Numbered from the stretch's first letter, positions 1-8,858 are shown. The stretch is 49,805 bases of DNA from Emiliania huxleyi CCMP1516 (GCF_000372725.1 NW_005199524.1:33929-83733), one strand, 5' to 3'. Notes: a model not told the origin generated them from the letters alone. Translations and numbers: made by a program.

Positions 1-455
1 AAGATAGCGAGCGGCTGCTGGTGCGGCTTGAGCTCCTCGGGTTGCGGCGTGAAGAGGGACACCTGCCCGCAGCTCGGGCAGGTGTGAAGAGGGAGGTGTG
101 AAGAGACGCCGCGCACCTCGGGCTGCGGCGTGAAGTCGGCATAGGAGATAGTAGCATAGCAGCGTATGGGCTCACTAGCTAGATGGAGCTCGCACTAGAG
201 GCCCTCCTCGCATTCGCCTTCCTGGGGCCCAGCGCTGGCTTCGGACTGCCGCCGCTGCTCTCTCCCTTCTCGACGGCCTGTGTATTGTGTGCGTCTTGGG
301 CCCCGGGGCTGTGCCTTTGCGTGAAGTAGGCACGTTGACGTGACTGTCTCTGTGCGATGCCGGGGCCCTGGGTGGTGCGTCTATGTGAAGTCTGTGCACG
401 ACCTTGTGGTCGACGCCGGACGCAAAGACGTGCGACCCGTCTCCAGTGGCGGCGA

Positions 456-611
456 GGGCGAGCACGTCGGCCTACAGACACTTCCTGGACACTTCGTGGA
501 CACCTCCGAGACTCTTCCGCGAAGGGCGAGCACGTCGGCCTACAGACACTTCCTGGACACTTCGTGGACACCTCCGAGACTCTTCCGCGAAAGCGAGCAC
601 GTGTCGGCCTC
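456..611. repeat. 68-bp tandem repeat
   Basis: A 68-bp unit containing GAGCACGTCGGCCTACAG and CTTCCTGGACACTTCGTGG occurs twice in perfect tandem (starts at 456 and 524). A decayed third start follows near 590. It lies in the 5' flank of the window, which on the minus strand is the 3' side of the UTP4 exon, so it may be intronic. Confidence 0.85.
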
Positions 612-654
612 GTGCGAGCGGAAGCGGTTGACGAGGGTGCCGTGCCTGCGTGGG

Positions 655-793
655 GGAGGGAGGTGTCTAGGAGGTGTCTGGGAGGTGTCTAGGAGGCGTC
701 TAGGAGGTGTCTAGGAGGTGTCTAGGAGGCGTCTAGGAAGAGTCCAGGAAGAGTCCAGGAAGTGTCCAGGAGGTGTCCAGGAGGTGTCTAGGT
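655..793. repeat. 10-11-bp minisatellite (GGAGGTGTCTA-type)
   Basis: About a dozen imperfect copies of GGAGGTGTCTA / GGAAGAGTCCA are arrayed head to tail. No credible coding exon was seen in 1-960 apart from these repeats. The array resembles the short-unit minisatellites that fill introns elsewhere in this window, so it may sit inside the next UTP4 intron. Confidence 0.85.
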
Positions 794-961
794 GGCCGTG
801 CCTTGACGTGCAGACACGCGGTGGTAGACAGAGACGTGGACAGCCGTGCGAGTGCCGTGACTCTGTGTGTCGCCCCGTTTGATGCGGCCGTCCTCTCCCC
901 CGCCGCCGGCGGCCTCTCCAGTCACAAGTCGCGGCGCTGGCCGTGAGCGTCGCCTCTCTGT

Positions 962-1774
962 CTACCCATCTACCGCCCCGCGCCGGCCGTCGTAGAAGCA
1001 GACGCGGCCCGACGAGTCGGCGGTCACCACGAGCGAGTCGGGCAGCAGCAGCACGTCCCACACCAGAGGAGGCCGCTTCCGCCCCTCCGACTCCAGCACA
1101 AACTGGCAGGTGTGTCTCCAGGTGTGTCTCGCGGCGCCGCCGCCGCCGAGCGCCCACAGCCGGACCGAGCCGTCCGCTCCTCCGGCGACGAGCTGGCCGC
1201 CCGAGGAGGAGAAGGCGAGGGAGAGGACCCGCCCGCCACGCGCAGGCAGCCGGTACACGTTCTCGAGCCCCTCCTCCACCACCCCAAACACCGTGACGCC
1301 GCCGTCCTCGCAGCCCGCCGCGAGCCGCGCAGAGCCGGCGTGCAGCGCGAGCGACCAGGCGGCGCCGCCGAGCGAGTCGTAGTTGTCGAGCGGCGAGAGA
1401 CGCGCGAGGTCCCACTCCGTGACGACGCCGTGCAGCCCGCACGAGAAGAGGCGGCCGTCCGGGTGCGACGCGGTTCGGCTCCCGAGGGCGAGTCGGCGGA
1501 CGGGCGTGTCGGGAACGCCCGGCACGTACGCCTCTCGGAACCAGCCGCCCTCGCTGAGCGACCACAGCTCGATGTCCGAGTTGGCGCGCAGCACCGCGAG
1601 GCGCGAGCACGAGGGGTCGTACTGGAGGGACTCGACCGGATCGGGCACCTGGTCAACGAAACGGCAGCGGTGCACGAGCACCGACGAGGTCGCGGCGCCC
1701 TTCGCCGCGGCCGAGGTCGACGACGCCGTCGCAGCGGGCTGCCGCGAGGCGCCGCGGGCTCGCTTCGCAGGCAT
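962..1774 (-). CDS. UTP4: UTP4/cirhin-like WD40 protein, 5' exon (partial)
   Basis: This is the N-terminal part of a WD40 protein of the UTP4 (cirhin) family, a t-UTP component of the nucleolar small-subunit processome that acts in early 18S rRNA transcription and processing. After about 30 low-complexity residues the reading matches the family order: VHRCRFVDQVPD, then RLAVLRANSDIELWSL, LFSCGLHGVVTEWDL, GGAAWSLALHAGS, GCEDGGVTVFGVVEEG, then VWDVLLLPDSLVVTADSSG and GRVCFYDGRRG. That is roughly four blades of a propeller that normally forms two seven-bladed halves in a protein of about 650-700 residues. Translation stops at 962, just after a possible GTAGAT donor near 972, so I read it as the first exon with the rest beyond the window. 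The ATG at 1774 follows an upstream mini-ORF. Family assignment is by recalled similarity. Confidence 0.8.
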   Translation of the reverse strand: MPAKRARGASRQPAATASSTSAAAKGAATSSVLVHRCRFVDQVPDPVESLQYDPSCSRLAVLRANSDIELWSLSEGGWFREAYVPGVPDTPVRRLALGSRTASHPDGRLFSCGLHGVVTEWDLARLSPLDNYDSLGGAAWSLALHAGSARLAAGCEDGGVTVFGVVEEGLENVYRLPARGGRVLSLAFSSSGGQLVAGGADGSVRLWALGGGGAARHTWRHTCQFVLESEGRKRPPLVWDVLLLPDSLVVTADSSGRVCFYDGRRGAVDG

Positions 1775-1810
1775 GGAGCCGACGGCGGAGACAAGGCCGG
1801 GCTGTATGAT

Positions 1811-1852
1811 TTATTGCGCGGCGAGGATCGTGGACATCGCGCAAAAAAAAAA
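1811..1852 (-). promoter_or_regulatory. TTTTTGCGCGATGTCCAC start-site motif with uORF
   Basis: On the minus strand a T-run followed by GCGCGATGTCCACG opens a short reading frame (ATG at 1837, stop at 1811) upstream of the UTP4 ATG. The same block, T-run plus CTCGCGATGTCCA or CTCGCGATGCACA, carries the actual start codon of three F-box/RCC1 genes here (16721, 42773, 47108). It also occurs at 4978-4999 on the minus strand. It probably marks transcription or translation initiation (inference). Confidence 0.45.
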
Positions 1853-1893
1853 GACCAAGCAGCGCCCCGGCCCTGGATGTGAGGTTGATGACT

Positions 1894-1915
1894 GCACTCC
1901 AAGTGCTCCAAGTGC
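1894..1915. repeat. CTCCAAGTGCTCCAAGTGC dispersed motif, copy 1
   Basis: A near-perfect direct repeat of CTCCAAGTG inside a 21-22-bp block. The same block recurs at 2366-2387, 4894-4914 (opposite strand) and 18354-18374 (opposite strand). Copies 1 and 2 also share the flank GTGAGGTT..TGAC.GCA. The function is unknown. Confidence 0.8.
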
Positions 1916-1919
1916 AAAG

Positions 1920-2320
1920 CGCCAACCCTCGGAGAGTATTCTCGTAGTACTAGCTCCGAGTAGAGGGCAGCGTCCTGCAGTTAAGGGGAAACCTGGTACG
2001 CGGGGCCAACCCTCGGAGAGTATTCTTTAGCTCCGAGTAGAGGGGGCGTTCCGCAGCTAGGGGGACCCACAGCGCGAGGGAAAAATTCCGCCGCTGGGGG
2101 AACCCGGAGCGCAGAGCCAACCCACAACCCTCGGAGACCCGTGTTATGGCCCTGCGACTGCGCACCCCCCCACGGTCGAGGAAGAGGGTGCGTTCTGCAG
2201 TTAAGGGGTAACCCGGTACACGGAACCATCCCTCGGAGACGTGTTATGGCCCTGCGACCGCGCACCCCCGGGGCTAGGGCTCTCTTGCCCGCAACCCAAC
2301 ACCGAGCGTCCGGCCAACTG
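1920..2320 (+). repeat. Dispersed repeat cluster (CCCTCGGAGA.. / CTCCGAGTAGAGG units)
   Basis: Several diverged copies of one unit lie here in series: CCAACCCTCGGAGAGTATTC, CTCCGAGTAGAGGG, CTGCAGTTAAGGGG and AACC.GGTACGCGG. The last copy continues into TGTTATGGCCCTGCGAC and GGGCTCTCTTGCCCGCAACC. The same module is present in inverted orientation at about 41870-42090, where the last part is nearly identical. It looks like an old transposable-element family. No coding capacity was recognised. Confidence 0.75.
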
Positions 2321-2365
2321 GGTGCGCTTCTCAGCTCCCCGGTCCTGGGCGTGAGGTTACTGACC

Positions 2366-2387
2366 GCACTCCAAGTGCTCCAAGTGC
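2366..2387. repeat. CTCCAAGTGCTCCAAGTGC dispersed motif, copy 2
   Basis: The same block as at 1894-1915, with a shared upstream flank. It lies at the boundary between the 1.9-2.3 kb repeat cluster and the 2.4-3.0 kb inverted-repeat arm. Confidence 0.8.
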
Positions 2388-2435
2388 CAGCAGAAGTCCA
2401 GCAATGGTTGTGTCCCCTCTCGCGTTGCTCGCTCG

Positions 2436-2996
2436 CCCGTGCGGAGGGCATGGCCGCGGAGGAGGCGAGTACGCGCTGCCAGGCCTTCCACAGACAGCCT
2501 CTTGGGCAGACTGAGGGTCGGCTTTGCGTGGCGTAGCCCGTGCGCTGCGCTGCGCAAAGCTGCGTGTGCTGAAGGTGCATCTGGTGCTTCCTTTCGGAAG
2601 TGCGCACCTCCTGCAGCTGGTGGAAGGCCGTGCCGCCGCTCGCCTGCTCCGTGGACAGGGCGGGGAGGCGGCACCGCAGCGCCGCAGCGTCCGCTGCACG
2701 CCGGTGCAGCACTCTGCTGCCTGGCGGGCAGCATGCTGGTGCTGTGCGCGGTGTTTGCGAGGCGGCTTTGGCGCTGTACTGCCTGCCGCGGCGAGTGGCG
2801 CGAGGCACGCGAGGCGCCGCGCGTGGCCCGGACGGCGCCAGAGAGCGCGCTCGATGAGCCAGCCGGCGCGGCGCGAGCGCCGTGCAAGCTGGCACATCGT
2901 CTGCATGCTGCCGTCAATTCTCTGGTCGACGGCGGTCAATCTCACGATTGTCGATCAAAACCGGCGGGCTTTGTGACGCCGTTTACGCAATCGTTT
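2436..2996 (+). repeat. Inverted repeat A, left arm
   Basis: This stretch of about 560 bp is the diverged reverse complement of about 3868-4400. Both arms end at CCGCCGGTTTTGATCGACAAT and GCGTAAACGGCGTCACAAAG. Read in the left-arm direction both give an open stretch starting MRTSCSWWKAVPPL and ending near a TKPAG/KTGGL region. That frame is not convincing protein: it is rich in R, A and C and changes frame across the arm. A further diverged relative lies at about 42190-42700, upstream of an RCC1 gene. Confidence 0.75.
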
Positions 2997-3185
2997 TTTT
3001 TGAGAGCGCCTTCGTTGTTAATAATACAAGCCCAAGGTCCCTGGTAGCAGCCATCACTCGCACACACACGCCACACCGCACCGCCCCCCCAGCCCCCGCC
3101 CCGCCGAGGTGGGAAAGAGACGAGGAGATGGAACAGCCCGAAGGAGGAAGCACAAACACGTATGGGAGGGTTCAGTAATGCGCCA
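2997..3185 (+). repeat. Dispersed repeat with GAGAGCGCCTTCGTTGTTAA
   Basis: GAGAGCGCCTTCGTTGTTAA plus TAATACAAGCC, a CA-rich stretch, GGGAAAGAGACGAGGAGATGG and ACAAACACGTATGGGAGG also occur together at 39392-39575. The first block occurs again at 39596-39628. This looks like a transposable-element terminus. Beyond it, 3186-3489 holds no recognisable gene, only a pyrimidine-rich stretch. Confidence 0.7.
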
Positions 3186-3489
3186 CGCTGCCCGGCGTTT
3201 CTCACTTTCCGGGACAGCCCCGCCCTTGCGAGGCAGGAAAGTGACGGCTACCCCGTACGCCCTGCAGCCTGCTACTCCGACGCCGACTGCCCACTCCCCC
3301 CTCCCCTTCCCCCCCTTCGAATTCGTCGACCCCGACAAGCTGCCCGACGTTGGGCCTCCGCCCCGCACGCCCCTGCCCCTCCCCGCCCCGCGCACACACC
3401 CCGACACGCACATACAAGACAAACCCGGGGTTCTGCTCTCAAAAGAAAAAGAAAAAAGGGAATGAGGAGACCAGCGGGGGAGACTCCCC

Positions 3490-3865
3490 GCCTATGCAAG
3501 CCCCAGAGAGGGGCCGCCATCGCCGAAGCTGTGCCAAAGCATAACTCCAAAACCCGCAGCGGCCCGGGGGGCCTTGGGGGCAGCCTGCCGGACCGCCGCT
3601 GCACGGGGCTAGGCACCAGAAGATGAGTGGAATTGATGAATTGGGCCGGTGTCCGTGCCTCCCCTCTATACGTCAGAGTGGGACCTACGCCGCGCCGGGT
3701 AAGGGGCGCGCCCGGTCCTCGACGGAGCCGCGCGCCCCGAACGACCCAGGCGGCGAGTAGTCGTCCTCGAACCTTCGACATGTAGTTGCCCATAGTTAGC
3801 GCCCGCCCGCCCCCCCTCCCGCTTCGCAAAAGAAAAATAAAAACAAGCAAAAGAGAAAGCGAAGC
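3490..3865 (+). repeat. Inverted repeat B, left arm
   Basis: A block of about 375 bp whose reverse complement is at about 4440-4850 with high identity. Shared parts include GAGTGGAATTGATGAATTGG, CGTCAGAGTGGGACCTACG and CCTCGACGGAGCCGCGCGCC. In both copies the strand opposite to the left arm stays open (MSKVRGRLLAAWVV.. to APLWGLHRRGVS, about 105 residues). That could be a fossil or real coding frame, but no family was recognised. Confidence 0.8.
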
Positions 3866-3867
3866 CA

Positions 3868-4400
3868 AAAACGATTGCGTAAACGGCGTCACAAAGCCCG
3901 CCGGTTTTGATCGACAATCGAATGGCAGACGATGCGTCAGCTTGTGCGGCGCTCGCGCCGCGCAGGCTGGCCCATCGAGGGCACTCTCTGGCGCTGTCCG
4001 GGCCAAGCGCGGCGCCGCGCATGCTGCGTGCCACTCGCCGTGGCTTGCGGTGCAGCGCCACTGCAGCCTCGAAAACGTCGCGCACAGCACCAGCATGCTG
4101 CCCACCAGGCAGCAGAGTGCTGCACCGGCGTGCAGCGGACGCTGCGGCGCTGCGGCGTCGCCTCCCCGCCCTGTCCACGGAGCAGACGAGCGGCGGCACG
4201 GCCTTCCACCAGCTGCAGGAGGTGCGCACTTCTCAAAGGAAGCACAGGATGCTCCCGCAGTTTACGCAGCTTTGTGCAGCGCAGCGCACGGGCCACGCCA
4301 CACAAAGCCGACCCTCAGTCTGGCCAAGAGGCTGTCTGCGGAAGGCCTGGCAGCGCGTACTCGCCTCCTCCGCGGCCATGCCCTCCGCCCGGGCGAGCGA
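3868..4400 (-). repeat. Inverted repeat A, right arm
   Basis: The inverted partner of 2436-2996. It abuts the left arm of repeat B, so the order along the window is A, B, A', B'. The two inverted pairs are interleaved rather than simply nested. Confidence 0.75.
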
Positions 4401-4439
4401 GGAGCGGGGACACAACCATTTCTGGAATCGTGTGTCCCC

Positions 4440-4850
4440 GAAGGAAGATTTTTTTTGGGCCTCGCTTTCTCTTTTGCTTGTTTTTATTTCGTTTTTTCTT
4501 TTACGAAGCGACGGAGGCGGGGGCGGGCGGGCGCTAACTACGGGCAACTACATGTCGAAGGTTCGAGGTCGACTACTCGCCGCCTGGGTCGTTTGGGGCG
4601 CGCGGCTCCGTCGAGGACCGGGCGCGCCCCTTACCCGGCGCGGCGTAGGTCCCACTCTGACGTATAGAGGGGAGGCACGGACAACGGCCCAATTCATCAA
4701 TTCCACTCATCTTCTGGTGCCTAGCCCCGTGCAGCGGCGGTCCGGCAGGCTGCCCCCAAGGCCCCCTGGGCCGCTGCGGGTTTTGGAGTTATGCTTTGGC
4801 ACAGCTTCGGCGATGGCGGCCCCTCTCTGGGGCTTGCATAGGCGGGGAGT
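4440..4850 (-). repeat. Inverted repeat B, right arm
   Basis: The inverted partner of 3490-3865. Just outside it, 4860-4883 carries CAGGCTCGGACTGGACACCA, a tag that recurs at about 33761-33784 inside a transposed insertion. Confidence 0.8.
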
Positions 4851-4858
4851 ATCTAGAG

Positions 4859-5341
4859 TCAGGCTCGGACTGGACACCAACGCAAGTCCGTGTGCACTTG
4901 GAGCACTTGGAGTGTGATTTCTTTTTTATCTTCCCGCAAGCTCTTCGGAAGGGCCCAGCCTCCACCCTTCACGTGCCGCCAGTTCCCGTGGACATCGCGC
5001 AAAAAGAATTTAGTGTCCGCCGTGCCCAGTATGGTCCCTGGCTCCGCGTCTCTGCTCGTCTGCTGCGGCTGCGAGAGGGGCTGTGGTCGCGGCGGGGAGA
5101 GCCGCTGTGCAGCGTGGACGCGCCTACACCGCTCTTGCTCCGCTCGCCACCTCTCGCAAAGGTCCAAAGCCATAGCCACCACCTCCTCCGCCTCGTCCTC
5201 TGCCGCCTCCGCCGCAGCGCCCACCCTCGGACTCGGCCCCGCCGCGACGGAGAACCGACTACTCTTCTCGCTGAGCTCCGCGAGAAGCCTGAGCATCCCC
5301 TCCTTGTCCAACTGCGGGCTTCTCACTGCCCCGGCGCCCAC
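4859..5341 (-). CDS. Weak ORF downstream of F-box/RCC1 gene
   Basis: An open frame of 160 codons follows and slightly overlaps the end of the 5.3-6.7 kb RCC1 gene on the same strand. Its first half (KEGMLRLLAELSEK, then EAEEVVAMALDLCERWRAEQ) looks helical and acidic, more protein-like than shadow frames usually are. Its second half runs through the TTTTTGCGCGATGTCCAC motif and the CACTTGGAGCACTTGGAG motif and so is probably not coding. It may be 3' untranslated sequence of the RCC1 gene or part of an unseen exon. No family was recognised. Confidence 0.2.
   Translation of the reverse strand: MGAGAVRSPQLDKEGMLRLLAELSEKSSRFSVAAGPSPRVGAAAEAAEDEAEEVVAMALDLCERWRAEQERCRRVHAAQRLSPPRPQPLSQPQQTSRDAEPGTILGTADTKFFLRDVHGNWRHVKGGGWALPKSLREDKKEITLQVLQVHTDLRWCPVRA
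4894..4914. repeat. CACTTGGAGCACTTGGAGTG dispersed motif, copy 3
   Basis: The reverse-complement form of the motif at 1894-1915. It lies about 70 bp from another copy of the TTTTTGCGCGATGTCCAC start-like motif (minus strand, 4978-4999). Confidence 0.75.
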
Positions 5342-6735
5342 CCCTCGACCTTCTTGGGCAGCAGCTGGTCCGACAGGTCCTCTCCGTGGCCTAGATAGCC
5401 GCGGTCGCCCTTGCCCCAGGTAAAGACGGCGCCGGAATTGGTGGCGATGCTGTGATCGCCTCCTGCCGACACAGCGACGACGCGCTGCCCAGCAAAGGCC
5501 TCGACCTTCTTGGGCAGCAGCTGGTTCTGCTCGTCGCCGTGGCCCAGCCGGCCCCCGCCTCCACCGCCCCAGCTCCAGACACTGCTGTCGGCGGTAAGGG
5601 CGACGCTGTGCAGACCCCTCCCCGAGACCGCGACGACGCGCCGCTCCGCCAAGACCTCGATCTTCTTCGGCAGCAGCTGCCTCTGGTTGTCGCCGTGGCC
5701 CAGCCGGCCCTCACCTCTAAACCCCCAGCTCCAGACACTGCCGTCGGCGGTGAGGGCGAGGCTGTGGTGGGTACCAGCCGAGACAGCGACGACGCGCCGC
5801 TCCGCCAAGACCTCGATCTTCTTCGGCAGCAGCTGCTGCTGCGTGTCGCCGTGGCCCAACCGGCCAGAACTTCCACTGCCCCAGCTCCAGAGGCTGCCGT
5901 CGGCGGTGAGGGCGAGGCTGTGCGCGAGTCCAGCCGTCGCAGCGACGACGCGCTGGCCAGCGAAGGCCTCGATCTTCTTGGGCAGCAGCTGGTTCTGTGC
6001 GTCGCCGTGGCCCAGCTTGCCGCCGGCCGTACCGCCCCAGCTCCAGAGGGCGCCGTCGGTGGTAAGGGCGAGGTTGTGCACACACCCCGCCGACACAGCG
6101 ACGATGCGCCGCCCAGCCAAGGCCTCGACCTTCTTCGGTAGCAGCTGGGTCTGCTGGTCGCCGTGGCCCAGCTGGCCACAGGCTCCATCGCCCCAGCTCC
6201 AGAGAGCGCCATCGGCGGTGATGACGAGGTTGTGCCCGAATCCAGCCGCCACGCTCACGGCGCGCTCGCCTCCCAGAAAAGGAGAAGGGAGTTTAGTCGG
6301 CGTGTTGAGCCGCGTCACTCCCTCACCGTGGCCGAGCAGCCCTGGAGCGTAGGACGGCTCTGAGCCGCACGACGAGAGCCGCCCCTCGCCGTCGATGAAG
6401 ACGCTGTGCTGTTCGCCTGCCGCCGCCCTCGCCGGCGGGTTGGACTCGCGCAGCAGCGCCGAATAGCACAGCCACCGCACGGCGCAGTCCTCGCCCTCTG
6501 GCTGCGCCGGCAGCTCGAAGCCGCGCTCTTGCGCCCACAAGCGGATGCCCTCCACCGCAAGCGAGGCGTGGAAGAGAAGCGAGACGGCCGCGACGTGAGC
6601 GATGTCAACGGGGACGTCGCAGCGAGAGACGACGCGGACGAGGAGCTCCGTGGGGAGGTCGAGGAGGCGGGCGGGCGGCGGCGTCTCTGGCGAGGGAGCG
6701 GCGGCGGGGGCGGGATACACGAGTGGGGTATTCAC
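5323..6735 (-). CDS. F-box/RCC1-repeat protein, paralogue 1 (5' end replaced)
   Basis: Probable substrate adaptor: an F-box-like helix set followed by an RCC1 seven-bladed propeller. The F-box-like part reads ARLLDLPTELLVRVVSRCD and VAAVSLLFHASLAVEGIRLW. Six clear repeats of about 51 residues (HSLALTADGSLWSWG, GRLGHGD, QLLPKKIEVLAERRVVAVSA) and one degenerate first blade follow. F-boxes normally bind SKP1 in SCF ubiquitin ligases, and the propeller would bind the target (family knowledge; the partner is unknown). Three intact paralogues begin MSTPSRRRSRR or similar. Here the homology starts at APSPETPPPARLLDLP, and upstream there is unrelated DNA with the 31-bp element at 6715-6745. The frame extends only to a GTG, so the normal ATG is missing. 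It is either a 5'-truncated gene or one with a remote first exon. Confidence 0.8.
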   Translation of the reverse strand: MNTPLVYPAPAAAPSPETPPPARLLDLPTELLVRVVSRCDVPVDIAHVAAVSLLFHASLAVEGIRLWAQERGFELPAQPEGEDCAVRWLCYSALLRESNPPARAAAGEQHSVFIDGEGRLSSCGSEPSYAPGLLGHGEGVTRLNTPTKLPSPFLGGERAVSVAAGFGHNLVITADGALWSWGDGACGQLGHGDQQTQLLPKKVEALAGRRIVAVSAGCVHNLALTTDGALWSWGGTAGGKLGHGDAQNQLLPKKIEAFAGQRVVAATAGLAHSLALTADGSLWSWGSGSSGRLGHGDTQQQLLPKKIEVLAERRVVAVSAGTHHSLALTADGSVWSWGFRGEGRLGHGDNQRQLLPKKIEVLAERRVVAVSGRGLHSVALTADSSVWSWGGGGGGRLGHGDEQNQLLPKKVEAFAGQRVVAVSAGGDHSIATNSGAVFTWGKGDRGYLGHGEDLSDQLLPKKVEGWAPGQ

Positions 6736-6745
6736 ACTCCCAACA
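6715..6745. repeat. 31-bp element (ACGAGTGGGGTATTCACACT core), copy 1
   Basis: Identical to 10015-10045 over 31 bases. It contains an imperfect palindrome (GAGTG...CACTC). This copy sits exactly where RCC1 paralogue 1 loses homology to its sisters; the other copy sits 40 bp upstream of the kinase start codon. It may be a transposon end or a promoter element. Confidence 0.8.
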
Positions 6746-6889
6746 CTCCCCCATTGTCTGCGCGGTCTTCAGATGCGGCAGACAACACAGCGGAGTGTGA
6801 AGCAAGTAATTGTCACGCTGATCAGAGGCGCGAGCTAGTGAACGTGGCATGTGACCTTCCGTCTCCCGGGCTCAAGCGGAAGGTAGTAG

Positions 6890-6948
6890 ACTATGTGTAT
6901 CGCGCGCCTTGCGGGGGGGGCGCGGAAAAGAGGAACCTCTTAGCGCCA
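6890..6948 (+). repeat. Dispersed repeat (TGTGTATCGCGCGCCTTGCG), copy 1
   Basis: This block matches the reverse complement of about 27866-27921, including TGTGTATCGCGCGCCTTGCG and the GAAAGAGG.ACCTCTTAG part. The rest of 6750-7180 holds nothing I can assign. Confidence 0.7.
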
Positions 6949-7181
6949 TCGCCACGGTGCTGCATGCAGCGCCGGGCGACGACGGCTTACCGCCTCCCGG
7001 TCCCCCTCGGCACACCTCCGCTGCTCAATGTTTGACGGCTCGAACCCGTGAAGCTTCCCCGTGCGCGGGTTACCCCGCACACGGGTCAGCCTGCCAGCCA
7101 CGTATCCACGCAAGCGTGGTCCGCGTGCATGGCATACAGGCGTCCGCCAGACAGCGCAGAGGCTAGGCGACCGGGGAAGGA

Positions 7182-7950
7182 CTAGCTCAAGGGCAACACA
7201 GCGTCACCAGCCGTTGGCGCGCAGAACGAGTCTGCGGCCCCCGGTTGGGACGAGTGCGCGACGCGGACGAACCGCTCAATGTGGCCGGCAGCTCGCGCTG
7301 CCGGCGGGGTTGGTTGGGGAGAACCGGCACGGGGATGGCCGGCCTCCCCGGAGGGGTCGCCCCCTGGAGGGGCCCCAAAGGGCCCCCCGGGGGGGCGGGG
7401 GCCCCCGCCCCGAGGGGCGGGGGCGGGTCCTTCCGTGTCGCTCCCCTCGTCGGGAGTGTCCGTCGGGATGGTGTTGTCCGCCCACTCGGCAGCGTTTGAG
7501 CCTCTGTCACCTTGCCTGCCGCGAGCAGCTAGCTCGTCGACGTAGTCGTTCCATTTGTTGCCGCTGTGACCCGCCACATGCCTCCACGTCACGGTGTGTT
7601 TGGCGCGAAGGCGTCGCCAGAGGGAACGAAGGCGCTCCGCTAGCTGTCTGTTCGTTTTGGGGGTCACCCTCCCCATCATGCACGCCGCCGCGTACTCGCT
7701 GTCGGTCCGCACTACTCCGCGTGAGCCCGCTCGTTGCGGTGACGAGGACAGGAGAGCCCGGAGGAGCTCGGCTAGGGCGGTTAGTTCCGCCGTGTTGTTG
7801 GTATGCCTGCGCGCGCCGAGGTAGGCTGGGTGCGCCGCCGAAGTGACAACTGGCCCGTAGCCCTCGCTCGCCAACGACGCGCCCCTATCGCCGATTGCGA
7901 CTATCTGAGCGGTCGACTGGATGTCTTCAATTGAACAACATGGGTAGTAG
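7182..7950 (-). mobile_element. Retroelement RNase H fragment, copy 1
   Basis: The minus-strand frame contains an RNase H type 1 domain: HTNNTAELTALAELLRALL (catalytic E), VVRTDSEYAAACMMG (second D), KTNRQLAERLRSLW and VTWRHVAGHSGNKWNDYVDE (H and last D). A proline/glycine-rich tail (to 7182) follows. The first catalytic motif (YTDGS) is absent: the upstream residues are SIEDIQSTAQIVAIGDRGAS, so this copy should be dead. Two related partial copies are at about 33380-34060 and 35642-35895. The type (H...NKWNDYVDELA) fits RNase H carried by retrotransposons. Confidence 0.75.
7340..7430. repeat. GC-only palindromic block shared with 33376-33470
   Basis: GGCCTCCCCGGAGGGGTCGC, CCCTGGAGGGGCCCCAAAGG and GGCGGGGGCCCCCGCCCC are dense short palindromes. 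The block is almost identical in the second RNase H copy at 33376-33470, so it belongs to the retroelement (it encodes the GPAP..GGGPRPPGG tail on the minus strand). It could fold strongly as RNA or ssDNA. Confidence 0.75.
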
Positions 7951-7957
7951 AGCTTGG

Positions 7958-8809
7958 TCAGCCGCGCGCGGCGATCCGAGCTGAGCGCCGCGGGACGGCG
8001 GGATGAGCGGGCGCAGCTCGCGCGGCGGGCGGGGCGATGGGCGCGCCCCTTGGCGCCGCTGGTGCGGCGGGAGGCTCGGCGCGGACGATCGCCTCGGGGA
8101 CTTGAGGGCGTTCTTGTTCGACGGCGCCGCGGATCTTGAAGGGGCCGCAGAGATCGGACGCGACTCGCTCGCCAAAGTGGGTGTAGACTCGGCGATTGGT
8201 CGGCTGACTCGGGTGGCCTTTGCGGCGGCGATTGAGGCGACTTGCAGCGCACTCACAGCGGTCGCTGCCGGGGCGGAAAGTGTAACCTCTGTAGCGCAGT
8301 GGCCCGATGATCTTGTTCCTGCCAAAGTGGCCGAGGCGGGCGTGCCACAGGCCGTAGTCGGCATGGTCGGACGGGCGCACAGGGAGCTTGTGGCGCTCCT
8401 CGGGACCGATGAGGGTGGTGTCGAGGGCGTCGAAGACGGAGCCGCAAACGGGGTCGCTGGAGGCGTCGTCGGTGTCCGCGGCGAAGGCATCGGATATGAC
8501 GGGCTCGGGCGAAGTCGTCGTGTAGACGAGGAGGGCTCGTCGGATGCCGCGCCACAGGCGGCGGGCGGCGGGAGCGAAAGCGAAGAGGCGAAAGGCAGAG
8601 GAGGGCGGTGAGAGAAGGCGTCCAAGATTCGTGCGAGCAGGCAACTGGACGGGCTCGTGAGCTGGCGGCGGCGGCGGTGGCGGCTCGCAGGAGATGATAG
8701 CGAGCCGGTTAAGTGAAGAAGGAGAGATGAAGTTATCAATGAAGATCCGTGCCCACGAAGCCGAGGTGCTCGTGGTGGGTGCCGATGAGGAACAGACCGC
8801 AGAGATCAT
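7958..8809 (-). mobile_element. Ty1/copia-type pol fragment (GAG-pre-integrase plus start of integrase)
   Basis: The frame reads YGLWHARLGHFGRNKIIG, then a Cys pair in DRCECAASRLNRRRKGH and HFGERVASDLCGPFKIRG. This is the GAG-pre-integrase motif (LWHxRLGH) and the first residues of the integrase core (DLCGPF) of a copia-like element. It then jumps to an acidic/proline region ending AVPRRSARIAARG, the kind of linker found just before the copia reverse transcriptase. Most of the integrase core is deleted and no reverse transcriptase follows. The upstream part (PPPPPPPAHEPVQLPARTN) is poorly conserved sequence. It is a dead fragment joined to the RNase H fragment at about 7950. Confidence 0.75.
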
Positions 8810-8858
8810 CCCTGGGGTGTCGACGGGCCCCCGGGGGCGACGGGGGTGCTCTCCGGCC
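8805..8858 (+). repeat. Inverted pair with 9518-9570 (GGGGTGTCGACGGGCCCC)
   Basis: GATCATCCCTGGGGTGTCG, GGGCCCCCGGGGGCGACGGG and GGTGCTCTC are repeated in inverse orientation at 9518-9570. The pair encloses about 660 bp with no gene. This suggests inverted termini or two insertions of one element. Confidence 0.8.

Noticed and set aside
1112..1882. A 256-codon plus-strand frame
   Set aside because: Antisense of the UTP4 exon, which has clear WD40 motifs.
4003..4917. A real gene in the plus-strand frame across repeats A' and B'
   Set aside because: The frame joins two unrelated repeats through a T-rich linker (FFWASLSLLLVFISFFLLR), and the composition changes abruptly; the B part was noted as a possible fossil frame only.
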